NCBI GenBank assembly: GCA_042408785.1
Contig: JBHOQU010000131.1
Location: 1-20,117, forward strand
Direction: 5' to 3'
DNA from: JAUQQI01 sp042408785
GTDB lineage: Bacteria; Chloroflexota; Dehalococcoidia; JAUQQI01
DNA: 20,117 bases
Below are positions 1-7,038 of the stretch, one piece after another (within the stretch, counting starts at the first letter, position 1; every line of letters begins with the position of its first letter). Both the position numbers and the translations under genes were made by a program. The notes under the pieces were generated by a model, which worked only from the letters and a program-made list of their open reading frames with translations, made no database searches and was not told where the DNA came from.

Positions 1-128
1 AGGCTTCGGGGGGCATAACCTTAGAGAATGTCCGGGCCGTGGCCGAGACCGGGGTCGACCTCATCTCGGTGGGGGCGCTGACCCACTCGGCCCGGGCCCT
101 GGATATAAGCCTGGATTTTCGGGTCTGA
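1..128 (+). CDS. nadC: Nicotinate-nucleotide pyrophosphorylase (carboxylating), C-terminal end only
   Basis: The window opens inside this gene; the reading frame runs from base 3 to a TGA at 126-128 and gives about 41 residues. The visible peptide starts ASGGITLENVRAVAETGV and continues DLISVGALTHSARALDISLDF. This is the well known C-terminal signature of quinolinate phosphoribosyltransferase, the phosphate-binding end of its alpha/beta barrel. The enzyme makes nicotinate mononucleotide from quinolinate and PRPP in de novo NAD synthesis in the cytoplasm. The next gene starts 13 bases after the stop on the same strand, so the two may be co-transcribed. The family call is firm; the upstream part and start are outside the window. 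Confidence 0.9.
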   Translation, partial: ASGGITLENVRAVAETGVDLISVGALTHSARALDISLDFRV

Positions 129-141
129 GGGCGGGCCCCCG

Positions 142-1383
142 ATGGCGGAGGCCAAGTACGTCATCGTCGGCGGGGGGCTGGCCGGGGGATCCGCCGTCCG
201 GGCCATCCGCCAGGCCGACCCCGAAGGCCGCCTGATTCTGATAACCGACGAGCCCTACCCGCCCTACGACCGGGTCCCCCTCTCGAAGACCTACCTGCTG
301 GGCAAATTCAAGCGGGAAAGGCTCTTTCTCCTCCGGCCCGAACAGCTGGATCCCGGCCGCACCGAGGTCCGGACGGGCAGCCGGGCGGTGGCCCTTGATC
401 CGGCCGGCCGCACCCTCGCCCTCGACTCGGGGGAGACGGTCCGGTTCGAGCGGCTCCTGCTGGCCACCGGCGGCCGGCCCCGCCGGTTACCCCTCCCCGG
501 GTCCGACCTGGCCGGGGTTCACTACCTGCGCACCATCGATGACTCCGACCGGATCCGGTCCGAAGCCGGCCCGGGCCGCCGCGCCGTGGTCATCGGGGGC
601 AGCTTCATCGGCTGCGAGGTGGCGGTGGCCCTCCACCAGCTGGGGGTCCGGGTGACCATCTTCGAAATCGAGCCCCTCCTCTTCGGCCGGGTCTTCGACC
701 CGGCGGTGGCCGGGGCCCTCACCCGGTTCATCCGCGGCAAGGGCATCCGGGTGGAGACCGGCGCAAGCATCGTCCGCTTCCTGGGCCGGAACGGCCGGGT
801 GGCCGGGGTGGAGCTGGCCGACGGCCGGACCTTCGAGGCCGATTTCGCCGTGGTCGGGGTGGGCATCGCCCTCAACACCGAGCTGGCGGAGGGGGCCGGC
901 CTGGAGGTCCAGAATGGTGTCGTCGTTGACGAAAGACTTCAGACCCCGGTTGAGGGCATCTTCGCCGCCGGGGATATCGCCCGCTATTACAGCCCCCTCT
1001 ACGGCCGGCACCTGCGGGTGGAACACTACGACACGGCGGTCAAGCACGGCCGGCGGGCCGGACTCAACCTGACCGGCCGGGCGGAACCCTACGATGGCCT
1101 GCCCTACTTTTTCTCCTACCTGCTGGAGGTCAACCTCCATGTGGTGGGCGACTTCAGCCGCTGGGACGCCGTGCTTGAAACCGGCCCGCCCAGCTTTCCC
1201 GAACCGTACGTCCGGTACTACTTTGAGGGGGACCGGCTGGCGGCCGTCCTGATGGTGAATACCCCGCCCCCAAGCCTGCCTGCGGCCGAGGCCTACGTCC
1301 GCCAACGGCCGAGCCCCGAGGGGTTGAGGGGTCTGGCCCGGCCCGAGCTCCCCGTCCCGCCCGGTGACCTCAAGCCCCGATGA
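142..1383 (+). CDS. FAD-dependent NAD(P)H oxidoreductase (ferredoxin/rubredoxin reductase type)
   Basis: A 413-residue flavoprotein of the pyridine nucleotide-disulfide oxidoreductase fold. The N-terminal FAD-binding motif is VGGGLAGG (G10, G12, G15), with ATGG at residues 108-111. A second Rossmann motif for NAD(P)H, VVIGGSFIGCE, lies near 150-159 and is followed by an acidic residue (IFE). The AAGD FAD motif is near 274-277, and a C-terminal domain follows as in ferredoxin and rubredoxin reductases or AIF-like proteins. No CxxxxC redox disulfide is seen, so it is not a dihydrolipoamide or glutathione reductase. It would pass electrons from NAD(P)H to a small iron-sulfur or rubredoxin partner, but no such partner is encoded nearby. 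The ATG has only a weak GGGCGGG upstream. Its end overlaps the next start by 4 bases (ATGA), which indicates translational coupling. Confidence 0.85.
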   Translation: MAEAKYVIVGGGLAGGSAVRAIRQADPEGRLILITDEPYPPYDRVPLSKTYLLGKFKRERLFLLRPEQLDPGRTEVRTGSRAVALDPAGRTLALDSGETVRFERLLLATGGRPRRLPLPGSDLAGVHYLRTIDDSDRIRSEAGPGRRAVVIGGSFIGCEVAVALHQLGVRVTIFEIEPLLFGRVFDPAVAGALTRFIRGKGIRVETGASIVRFLGRNGRVAGVELADGRTFEADFAVVGVGIALNTELAEGAGLEVQNGVVVDERLQTPVEGIFAAGDIARYYSPLYGRHLRVEHYDTAVKHGRRAGLNLTGRAEPYDGLPYFFSYLLEVNLHVVGDFSRWDAVLETGPPSFPEPYVRYYFEGDRLAAVLMVNTPPPSLPAAEAYVRQRPSPEGLRGLARPELPVPPGDLKPR

Positions 1384-3308
1384 AGGCCCGGGAGCTCATC
1401 GCCCCCACGTTGGTGGTGGGGGTGGCCGCCGGCCTGCGGTTCTACCGGCTGGACTGGGCCGAATTTAAGCTGGACGAGGCCCGGCTGGCCGCCCTTGCCC
1501 TGGGACTGGCCCGGGACGGGCGGCTACCCCGCTGGGGCATCGACGCTTCCATCGGGGTGCCCAACTTTCCCCTGACCGCCTGGCTTGCGGCCGTCCCCTT
1601 TGCTCTCTCGGCCGACCCGGTGACGGCCACCGGTTTTGTAGCCCTCCTCAACACCCTGGCCGCCCTTGGAGTCTACCTGGTGGGCCGGGCCTGGTACGGG
1701 CTCGACGGCGGGGTCATCGCCGGCCTTCTTTACGCCGGTAGCCCCTGGGCTGTCCTCTTCAGCCGGAAGCTGTGGCCGCCGGAGTTTCTGGCCCCCTTCG
1801 CCGTCGCCTTTATCTACACCGCCTACCGGGGCTTTGGGGCCGGCTCCGGCCGGGTGCAGGCCGCCTGGCTCTTCCTGACCGGCCTGCTCCTGGCGGCCAT
1901 GGTCCAGATTCAGTACGCCGCCTTAAGCCTGCTGGTTTCGGCGGCGGTATGGTTCGGGGCCCTGCGCTGTCGGCTGCGGCCGGCGGGTCTGGCCGGGTTT
2001 GCCGCCGGCCTGGCCGGACCCTTCCTGGCCTTTCTGGCCGTCGACCCGCCGCAGACCCTGGCCGTCGGCCGGGCGGTTTTGGGCCTGGTGGGGCGGCCGG
2101 CCGAGACCGACCTGAAGGTCCTGGAGAGTCTCTGGGTCCTGGTCACCGGCCAGGCTATCCATTCACTTGCCGGAGCCGAGCGCTTTAAAGAGCTCATGGG
2201 ACAGGTGGGGGATGCAGGTCCGGCCCAGACGCTTACGGGGCTCTGGGTCCTGACCGGGATAGCCGGGCAGGCGGCCGCCCTGGGCCGGTCCCGAACCGAC
2301 CGGGCCAACGGGTGGCGGACTGTCATCCCATTAGGGTGCGTTCTGGGGCCTGTCCTCGTTCAGCTCCGTCACCCACTGGACGTTCGCCTGGAATACCTGC
2401 TCTGCGCCCTGCCGGCCCTTTACCTCCTGGCCGGAAGCACCTCCGCCCTGGCGGCCCGCCTCCCCGGCTACCGGCTGACCGGTCCGGCCCTGGTGGCCCT
2501 GGCCGTGGGGCTGGCCGCCCTTCAGGTCGGGCGCGTCTGGCAGGTGGTCGAGTTCCTGGGTACCGAGACCACGCCGGGAGCGTACGGGGTTCCCCTTCAG
2601 GCCCACCTGGCCGTAGCCGCGGAGGCCCGCCGGCTTTACGCCGGGCTTCCGGCGGCCGAGGTCTGGCTGCTGGGCCCCGGTTCAAACCCGGCCTACGACG
2701 AGTACCCTGCGGTTTACGCGGTTCTGCTGGGCCGGGAGCTTCCCCTGCGGTTTTACGATGCCAGAGGGCCCGTCCCCTGGCCCAATTATTCGGGCCTCAT
2801 CGTCGCCCTGCCCGGGACCGTCCCGCCCGCCGGGGCTCAGGGGGTAGGTAGTCCGGTTCCCTGGCGGCGGGGGGAGGGGGCTGTCGGGTTCTGGCTGTGG
2901 GCGGGGGGCGGCCCTACCCGGCCGGCCGCGGCCTTCGACCCGGCCCCCGTCTGGGCCGACGGGGTGCGCCTCCTCGGGGCCGCCGCCCCGGCCTGCGTGG
3001 AGGCGGAAAGGCCCGCCCGCCTCTATCTTTACTGGGATACCGGGATGCTGAGCCGGCCCTTTCAGGTCTTCAACCACCTGATCGGGCCGGACGGGAGCCG
3101 GGAGGCCCAGGCCGACGGGCCCGGCCCGCCCCCGGTCCCCGGCCGGACGGTGGTGAACTGGTTCGACATCAAGGTGCCCCCCGACGCGCCGCAGATCCTG
3201 CGGCTTGTGAGCGGCCGTTACCTGCTTCCGGCCGTCGAGAACATTCCCCGGGCCGACACCGGACGGCCCGAGGTTACGGTGACGGAGCTTCGGGTCGGCT
3301 GCGGCTGA
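1380..3308 (+). CDS. GT-C membrane glycosyltransferase, GT39/ArnT/PMT-like
   Basis: A 642-residue polytopic protein with about ten or more hydrophobic segments in the first 400 residues and a soluble C-terminal region from about 410. Right after the first membrane segment comes an acidic pair in KLDEARLA (D32, E33), the position of the catalytic acid in polyprenyl-phosphate-dependent GT-C enzymes such as ArnT, PMT and GT39/GT83 proteins. These enzymes move a sugar from a lipid-phosphate donor to a protein or lipid acceptor on the outer face of the membrane. The extended C-terminal region contains a beta-rich stretch (ARLYLYWD, FQVFNHLIGPDG) that may be a carbohydrate-binding fold of the kind seen after such domains in Chloroflexota. 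Donor and acceptor cannot be told. The start overlaps the upstream oxidoreductase stop (ATGA), though the functions do not look related. Confidence 0.75.
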   Translation: MKARELIAPTLVVGVAAGLRFYRLDWAEFKLDEARLAALALGLARDGRLPRWGIDASIGVPNFPLTAWLAAVPFALSADPVTATGFVALLNTLAALGVYLVGRAWYGLDGGVIAGLLYAGSPWAVLFSRKLWPPEFLAPFAVAFIYTAYRGFGAGSGRVQAAWLFLTGLLLAAMVQIQYAALSLLVSAAVWFGALRCRLRPAGLAGFAAGLAGPFLAFLAVDPPQTLAVGRAVLGLVGRPAETDLKVLESLWVLVTGQAIHSLAGAERFKELMGQVGDAGPAQTLTGLWVLTGIAGQAAALGRSRTDRANGWRTVIPLGCVLGPVLVQLRHPLDVRLEYLLCALPALYLLAGSTSALAARLPGYRLTGPALVALAVGLAALQVGRVWQVVEFLGTETTPGAYGVPLQAHLAVAAEARRLYAGLPAAEVWLLGPGSNPAYDEYPAVYAVLLGRELPLRFYDARGPVPWPNYSGLIVALPGTVPPAGAQGVGSPVPWRRGEGAVGFWLWAGGGPTRPAAAFDPAPVWADGVRLLGAAAPACVEAERPARLYLYWDTGMLSRPFQVFNHLIGPDGSREAQADGPGPPPVPGRTVVNWFDIKVPPDAPQILRLVSGRYLLPAVENIPRADTGRPEVTVTELRVGCG

Positions 3309-3335
3309 GCTTTCGGTTAAAATAGGGCGGGGAGA

Positions 3336-3869
3336 ATGAACACAGTCCGGGCCTACTGTCCCATTTGTCAGGCCGAGGTGGAGCGGCCGGCGGACCTCTG
3401 GGCGGCGGCCGGCCGCACGCCCCGGCGGCTTTACCGGGCGGTTCGGGGCCTCACCGCGGCCGACCTGGCCTACCGTCCCCGGCCCGATGCCTGGTCCATC
3501 CGGGAGGTCATCCTGCACCTGGCGGATACCGAGCTGGTCCACGGCTACCGGTTGCGGAAGATGCTGGCCGAGGACGCGCCAGACCTACCCGGCTACGACC
3601 CGGTGGCCTGGGCCGCCGGGGCCGCCTACGACCGGCGGGACCTCCGGGCGGCCATCGCCGCCTTCCGGGCCCTGCGTCTGGCCAACCTGGACCTGCTCCG
3701 GTCATCGGGGGAGGCTGCCTTCGGGCGGGCCGGCCGGCACCCCCGCTTCGGGCCCGTCACGGTCGGCCAGCTCTTCGGCCACCTGGTGGACCACGACCTG
3801 GACCACCTGCGCCAGCTGGAATGGACCCGGGCGGTGGTGGAGGGCAAGGTTGAGCCGGGGCCTGTTTAG
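3336..3869 (+). CDS. DinB-like metal-dependent four-helix protein
   Basis: A 177-residue protein that fits the DinB/YfiT-like four-helix bundle. A histidine in the second helix (H61 in ILHLADTELVHGYR) and an HxxxH pair near the C-terminus (H153, H157 in HLVDHDLDHLRQ) match the usual three-His metal site. The PRPDAWSIREVILHLADTE block is typical of DinB_2 members. Family members include thiol-dependent transferases, but most have no known substrate. The N-terminus carries a single CPIC pair (C8, C11), not typical of the family and not enough alone for a zinc ribbon. An AT-rich TAAAAT at 3318-3323 lies just before the ATG and could be a -10 box giving a very short leader, though no good -35 is visible. 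The next gene starts inside its last codons. Confidence 0.72.
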   Translation: MNTVRAYCPICQAEVERPADLWAAAGRTPRRLYRAVRGLTAADLAYRPRPDAWSIREVILHLADTELVHGYRLRKMLAEDAPDLPGYDPVAWAAGAAYDRRDLRAAIAAFRALRLANLDLLRSSGEAAFGRAGRHPRFGPVTVGQLFGHLVDHDLDHLRQLEWTRAVVEGKVEPGPV

Positions 3870-4164
3870 GACCCTCAAGGCCGCCTTCTGGACCGCCTTC
3901 GCGCTGGACGGGCTTTTAAGCGCCCTTCTAACCTACCGGTGGATTCGGACCCTCCTGCGGCTCCCCGGACCCGAGGTCTACCGCCTGACGGTGGCCCTTT
4001 TTCTCATACCGTCGGAGAAGGTCCTGCGGGTCGGGGGTGCGCTCCAGTTCGCCTTCGGCCTGGCCAACCTGCTCCGGACCCAGGGGCTCATTCGGGGCGT
4101 GCCGGCTCTCCGCCGCCGGCCCGGCCGGCAACCCGCCGGAAGAAACCCAGCATCAGCCGGTTGA
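3850..4164 (+). CDS. Small hydrophobic membrane protein, unknown function
   Basis: A 104-residue frame starting with TTG at 3850, five bases after a good GGAGGG (3839-3844), inside the end of the DinB-like gene. The protein begins SRGLFRTLKAAFWTAFALDG and has two likely membrane segments (about residues 9-28 and 40-75, the second perhaps broken in two), then a basic Arg/Pro-rich tail. I recognise no family. The overlap with the upstream gene suggests translational coupling. Its last 77 bases overlap the 3' end of the convergent hydrolase gene, so the basic tail (RRRPGRQPAGRN) may partly reflect the opposite strand's coding. It is probably real because of the ribosome binding site and hydrophobic pattern; confidence is moderate. 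Confidence 0.5.
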   Translation: MSRGLFRTLKAAFWTAFALDGLLSALLTYRWIRTLLRLPGPEVYRLTVALFLIPSEKVLRVGGALQFAFGLANLLRTQGLIRGVPALRRRPGRQPAGRNPASAG

Positions 4165-4885
4165 ATTCCTCGGGCCGTTCCCGGTGCAGGTTGTGGCCGC
4201 ATTCGGGGAAGATGATCAGCTGGGAGCCGGGGATGAGGCGGTGGAGGGTCTCGGCATGCTTCGGGTTAATGAGCCGGTCCCGGCCGCCGTGGACGATCAG
4301 CACCGGGCAGCGCACCAGGTGAAGCCGGTCGCAGTGGTAGTTGCCGCCCCGCTCAAAGATGCGCCGGTTGGCGGCCACAAACTCGGCCAGGAGGTGGCGC
4401 CAGTAGGGCTCCCCGTGGGCCTCGGCCAGCTCCCGGGCCCACCGACCCCACCGCTCGGGCCAGTTTTCGATGGGCAGCCAGCCTTCCAGCACCGCCATGT
4501 TCTGGGCGTCCAGCTCACAGCTGGCGCTCACCGCCACCAGGCCCCGCACCAGGTCGGGCCGCTCGATGGCCAGGTACAGGCCGACGATGCCCCCGTCGCT
4601 GAAGCCTAAAATCAGGCCCGACTTTACCCCCAGGGCGTCCAGCCAGGCGATGGTATCGTCCGCCTGCTGGCGGAGGTAGTCATCCGGGAACCGGTCGATG
4701 TGCTCCGAGCGGCCGTAGCCCCGCTGGTCGACGGCGTAGACCCTGAACTCCCGGGCCAGGAGGTCGATCTGGGGTCCGAAATCCAGGCGGGCGGTGCCCA
4801 TGCCTCCGTGAAGGACGACCACCGGGTCGCCCTCCCCCACCACCTCGTAGTAAAGCCGGACCCCGTTTACGGTCAGGTCGGGCAA
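4088..4885 (-). CDS. Alpha/beta-fold hydrolase
   Basis: A 265-residue alpha/beta hydrolase. The oxyanion motif is HGG at 26-28, the nucleophile is S96 in GFSDGG, the acid is probably D203 in HGGRDRL, and the base is H231 in ECGHNLH, so the triad is complete. VDQRGYGRSE at 52-61 is the usual strand-4 motif of this fold. Members include esterases, lipases, lactonases and haloperoxidase-like enzymes; the substrate cannot be read here. The frame stays open upstream to 4957, but I chose the TTG at 4885 because the family domain begins at once (PDLTVNGVRLYYE), a GAGGG lies 5 bases before it, and the upstream gene's stop is only 7 bases away. The two are therefore an operon. The 3' end overlaps the convergent membrane protein by 77 bases. 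Confidence 0.85.
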   Translation of the reverse strand: MPDLTVNGVRLYYEVVGEGDPVVVLHGGMGTARLDFGPQIDLLAREFRVYAVDQRGYGRSEHIDRFPDDYLRQQADDTIAWLDALGVKSGLILGFSDGGIVGLYLAIERPDLVRGLVAVSASCELDAQNMAVLEGWLPIENWPERWGRWARELAEAHGEPYWRHLLAEFVAANRRIFERGGNYHCDRLHLVRCPVLIVHGGRDRLINPKHAETLHRLIPGSQLIIFPECGHNLHRERPEEFNRLMLGFFRRVAGRAGGGEPARPE

Positions 4886-4892
4886 TGGGCCC

Positions 4893-5222
4893 TCAGCGCA
4901 ACCTGGGCAGCCTGAAAGATAGTCCCAGCCGGCGCGTGGCTCCGCGTTGCGACGCACCCCCGGCAGGGGCTGGCGGCTTCACCAGCTCCCAGCCATGACC
5001 CTCGCACAGGCGGCGGACGATGTGGGCCAGCTCCCAGACGACAGCCCGCAGCTCTTCGGTGGTCTCAGATCGACTGGCGGCCAATTCCAGGTTTTCAAGC
5101 CAGCGCTGGAGGTAAAGCCGCTGCCAGAGCCGGAAGGCCTCCTCATCGTCGGCCAGGTAAGGTGTCGACTCATCCGGGTAGCCCAGGTCGACCTCCGGAG
5201 CATACCTAAAGCCCACGGCCAA
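4893..5222 (-). CDS. Uncharacterised 109-residue helical protein
   Basis: No family recognised. The protein starts MAVGFRYAPEVDLGYPDEST if TTG at 5222 is used, then has a long amphipathic helical region (residues about 25-90) rich in Leu, Glu, Arg and Trp (LWQRLYLQRWLENLELAASR, VVWELAHIVRRLCEGHGW) and a basic tail. There is no signal peptide and no membrane segment. The ribosome binding site AGGAGGTG (5227-5234 on the plus map) precedes both the TTG at 5222 and a GTG at 5216; either could be the start. The frame can be extended to a TTG at 5297, but that TTG is part of the -35 box of a good promoter (5297-5269), so it cannot be the start. It is followed after 7 bases by the alpha/beta hydrolase, so the two are probably co-expressed. 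Confidence 0.6.
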   Translation of the reverse strand: MAVGFRYAPEVDLGYPDESTPYLADDEEAFRLWQRLYLQRWLENLELAASRSETTEELRAVVWELAHIVRRLCEGHGWELVKPPAPAGGASQRGATRRLGLSFRLPRLR

Positions 5223-5268
5223 AGCACCTCCTCCATTCGCCGCGGCCGGTCGCAGCACCTCTGCCATC

Positions 5269-5297
5269 AGTTTACAGACTGCAACCGACACCGTCAA
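5269..5297 (-). promoter_or_regulatory. Promoter of the 109-aa protein / hydrolase operon
   Basis: Reading on the minus strand, TTGACG (5297-5292), a 17-base spacer, then TAAACT (5274-5269). Transcription would start near 5262, leaving a leader of about 40 bases that holds the AGGAGGTG ribosome binding site. The match is five of six at -35 and four of six at -10. This promoter rules out the longer N-terminus of the downstream gene. Confidence 0.65.
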
Positions 5298-5346
5298 CCC
5301 GCGGCAGGCCCCAGGGCTCTCCAGCCAGCCGCTAGTGGCCGGTTGA

Positions 5347-5380
5347 GTTGCCGGGACGCCCGGCCGGGCGTCCCGGCAAC
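5347..5380. repeat. Perfect 34-nt GC-rich palindrome
   Basis: The left arm GTTGCCGGGACGCCCGG is followed directly by its exact reverse complement, so all 34 bases are a perfect palindrome. As RNA it would form a very stable hairpin of about 15 pairs with a minimal loop. It lies between two minus-strand genes, downstream of the secreted-protein stop (5445) and about 50 bases before the -35 of the next promoter. There is no T tract on either side, so it is not a classical intrinsic terminator; it may be a terminator without U tract, an mRNA 3' stabiliser, or a protein-binding or REP-like element. Confidence 0.8.
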
Positions 5381-5410
5381 CGACCAGCTCGCCCGGGCGA
5401 ACGCCAGAAC

Positions 5411-5451
5411 CGAAAAGCCCGGTAACCCCCGGCTGCCCTGGAAATTACCGG
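5411..5451 (-). terminator. Possible terminator of the secreted-protein gene
   Basis: On the minus strand CCGGTAA (5451-5445, containing the stop codon) pairs with TTACCGG (5425-5419) and is followed by GCTTTTCGG. The loop of about 19 bases contains further CC/GG pairing. The 7-bp stem and short T run give only moderate support; the 34-nt palindrome further downstream could do the same job. Confidence 0.35.
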
Positions 5452-5762
5452 ACCACAAAGGGCAGGTGAAGTCGGTTAAAAGGGGACGCGGGCGGCGGGG
5501 TCGGACCCGGCCGGGACGAAGGCCCGGCGGCCGTTCCCCCGCCGAACCCACCCGCCAGGGTGTAGCTGCCCCCGGCCAGCAGGCCCGCATCCGCCTGGCC
5601 GATGAAGGCGCCGACGCCGTAGCCCCCGCCGCCGGAAGTCCCGCCGCCCACGACCAGGTATCGGCTAATCTGGTACTCCGCCCCCTGGGCCAGGACGACC
5701 CCCAACAGCCCCGCCGCGCCGACCAGGCCAACGAATTTGACCGCGAACTTAAAGGGTTTCAC
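5445..5762 (-). CDS. Small secreted protein with GGSYTLAGGF motif
   Basis: A 105-residue exported protein. GTG at 5762 is the start, 7 bases after a strong GGGGGAGG. Residues 1-27 form a signal peptide: basic KPFKFAVK, a hydrophobic run VGLVGAAGLLGVVLA, then cleavage near AQGA. The mature part contains YQISRYLVVGGG, a Gly-rich stretch and IGQADAGLLAGGSYTLAGGF, a motif I know from many short secreted proteins of Chloroflexota and some other environmental bacteria. A Pro/Ser linker (about 80-93) leads to the end NRLHLPFVVR, close to the ...YLPLVVR/K ends common on Chloroflexota exported proteins, which may be a sorting or anchoring signal. The function is unknown. It has its own promoter and transcribes away from the aminotransferase-serA operon. 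Confidence 0.7.
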   Translation of the reverse strand: MKPFKFAVKFVGLVGAAGLLGVVLAQGAEYQISRYLVVGGGTSGGGGYGVGAFIGQADAGLLAGGSYTLAGGFGGGTAAGPSSRPGPTPPPASPFNRLHLPFVVR

Positions 5763-5813
5763 CCGGAAGCCTCCCCCCGGGCCGCCGCCGGCGGCCGGCA
5801 AAAGTTGCTTCCA

Positions 5814-5844
5814 ATTTTACCCGCCTTTTAAACCAGCCTGCCAG
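5814..5844 (-). promoter_or_regulatory. Likely promoter of the secreted-protein gene
   Basis: On the minus strand CTGGCA (5844-5839), a 19-base spacer, then TAAAAT (5819-5814). The -10 is strong (five of six) and the -35 is weak (four of six). Transcription would start near 5807, about 45 bases before the GTG at 5762, leaving room for the GGGGGAGG ribosome binding site. Confidence 0.45.
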
Positions 5845-5883
5845 TCAGCCGGCCGCTTTTTGAAAATCTTTTGGAAACCTGCC

Positions 5884-5913
5884 TTGGCAGGAGGCCAGAG
5901 GTTGTGGCATCAT
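5884..5913 (+). promoter_or_regulatory. Likely promoter of the aminotransferase-serA operon
   Basis: TTGGCA (5884-5889) and CATCAT (5908-5913) are separated by 18 bases, the same spacing seen at the better promoters of this window. The -10 matches only four of six. The -35 sits in the inverted repeat CCTGCC-TT-GGCAGG (5879-5892), a possible operator. Transcription would start near 5921, with GGGGAGG just before the ATG at 5947. Confidence 0.4.
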
Positions 5914-5946
5914 ACTTGGTGCCAGATTTCACAAGGGGAGGACCTT

Positions 5947-7035
5947 ATGAACCTGAGGATTCCCGGCCCAACCCCCTGCCCGCCGGAGGTGCTGGAGGCC
6001 GTCGGCCGCCAGATGGTCAACCATCGGGGCCCGGCCTTCCGGGAGCTGATCCAGCGGGTGACGGCCAACTTAAAGCGGGTCTTCCGGACCGAAAACGATG
6101 TCCTTACCCTGACCGCTTCCGGAACCGGGGGTCTGGAGGCGGCTATTGCCAACTTTTTCTCCCCGGGCGACCCCATCCTGGTGGTGGTCACCGGGGTCTT
6201 CGGGCGGCGCTGGGCCGACATTGCCGCCGCCTACGGCCTTAAGGTTTTCCGCCTCGACCTGCCCGTCGGGGAGGTTCCCAGCCCTGAGCAGCTCCGGGCG
6301 GCCCTTTCGGAACACCCTGAGGTGCGGGCCGTGTGCATAACCCACAACGAGACCTCCACCGGGGTGGCCGTCGACCTGGCCGCACTGGCGCCGGTAGTTA
6401 AGGGTGCCGGGAAACTGCTTTTGGTGGATGCGGTCTCGAGCCTCGGCTGCATGCCCCTGGAGACCGACGGCTGGGGCTGCGACGTGGTGGTCACCGCCTC
6501 CCAGAAGGGTTTGATGAGCCCGCCCGGTTTGGCCCACGTGGCCGTGAGCCCGGCCGCCTGGGAGTTCTACCAGCAGGCCCGCCTGCCCCGCTTTTACTTC
6601 GACCTGGGCCGGCACCGGGACCTGCTGGCCAGGGGCGAGACCCCCTGGACCCCGGCGGTTTCGGCCCTCTTCGGCCTGGACGTGGCCCTGGGTCGCATCC
6701 TTGGGGAGGGCCTGGAAAACGTCTTTGGGCGTCACCGGCGGCTGGCCGAGTTTACCCGCCGGGAGCTCAAAAGCCTGGGCTTCAAGCTGGTGGCCCGGGA
6801 TGAGGCTTACGCCTCCAGCTCGGTCACGGCCGCCTATGTGCCCGAAGGGGTGGATGCCGGGACGCTGATCAAGACCGTCCGGTCGGAGTTTAACGTTGAG
6901 ATTCAGGGCGGCCAGGCCGAACTTGCGGGTAAAATCATACGGGTGGCCCACATGGGCTACGTCTCGGAAAGGGACATGGCCGAAGCCCTCGAGGCCATCC
7001 GGGCGGCCCTGGCCCGGGTGGGTACCGCCCTTTAA
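5947..7035 (+). CDS. Class V PLP aminotransferase (serine-pathway / alanine-glyoxylate type)
   Basis: A 362-residue fold-type I aminotransferase of the alanine-glyoxylate/serine-pyruvate group. The N-terminus MNLRIPGPTPCPPEVLEAVG with NHRGPAF is typical. D161 in LLVDAVSSLG should hold the pyridine nitrogen and K187 in TASQKGLMSPPG should form the Schiff base. The ATG at 5947 follows GGGGAGG by 5 bases; the frame is open further upstream but has no such site and the family begins here. It lies 3 bases before serA. From this pairing, known from other thermophilic bacteria and archaea that lack classical serC, I infer it converts 3-phosphohydroxypyruvate and glutamate to phosphoserine. Alanine-glyoxylate or serine-glyoxylate transamination remains possible. 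Confidence 0.85.
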   Translation: MNLRIPGPTPCPPEVLEAVGRQMVNHRGPAFRELIQRVTANLKRVFRTENDVLTLTASGTGGLEAAIANFFSPGDPILVVVTGVFGRRWADIAAAYGLKVFRLDLPVGEVPSPEQLRAALSEHPEVRAVCITHNETSTGVAVDLAALAPVVKGAGKLLLVDAVSSLGCMPLETDGWGCDVVVTASQKGLMSPPGLAHVAVSPAAWEFYQQARLPRFYFDLGRHRDLLARGETPWTPAVSALFGLDVALGRILGEGLENVFGRHRRLAEFTRRELKSLGFKLVARDEAYASSSVTAAYVPEGVDAGTLIKTVRSEFNVEIQGGQAELAGKIIRVAHMGYVSERDMAEALEAIRAALARVGTAL

Positions 7036-7038
7036 GCC

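Noticed and set aside
487..1305. Long open frame on the minus strand opposite the FAD oxidoreductase
   Set aside because: It is opposite a gene with clear motifs; GC-rich DNA gives long antisense frames, and its protein is Pro/Gly/His-rich with no motif or ribosome binding site.
5877..5895. Possible riboswitch or attenuator before the aminotransferase
   Set aside because: Only one 6-bp inverted repeat and it lies at or before the expected transcription start, so it cannot be part of the mRNA leader.
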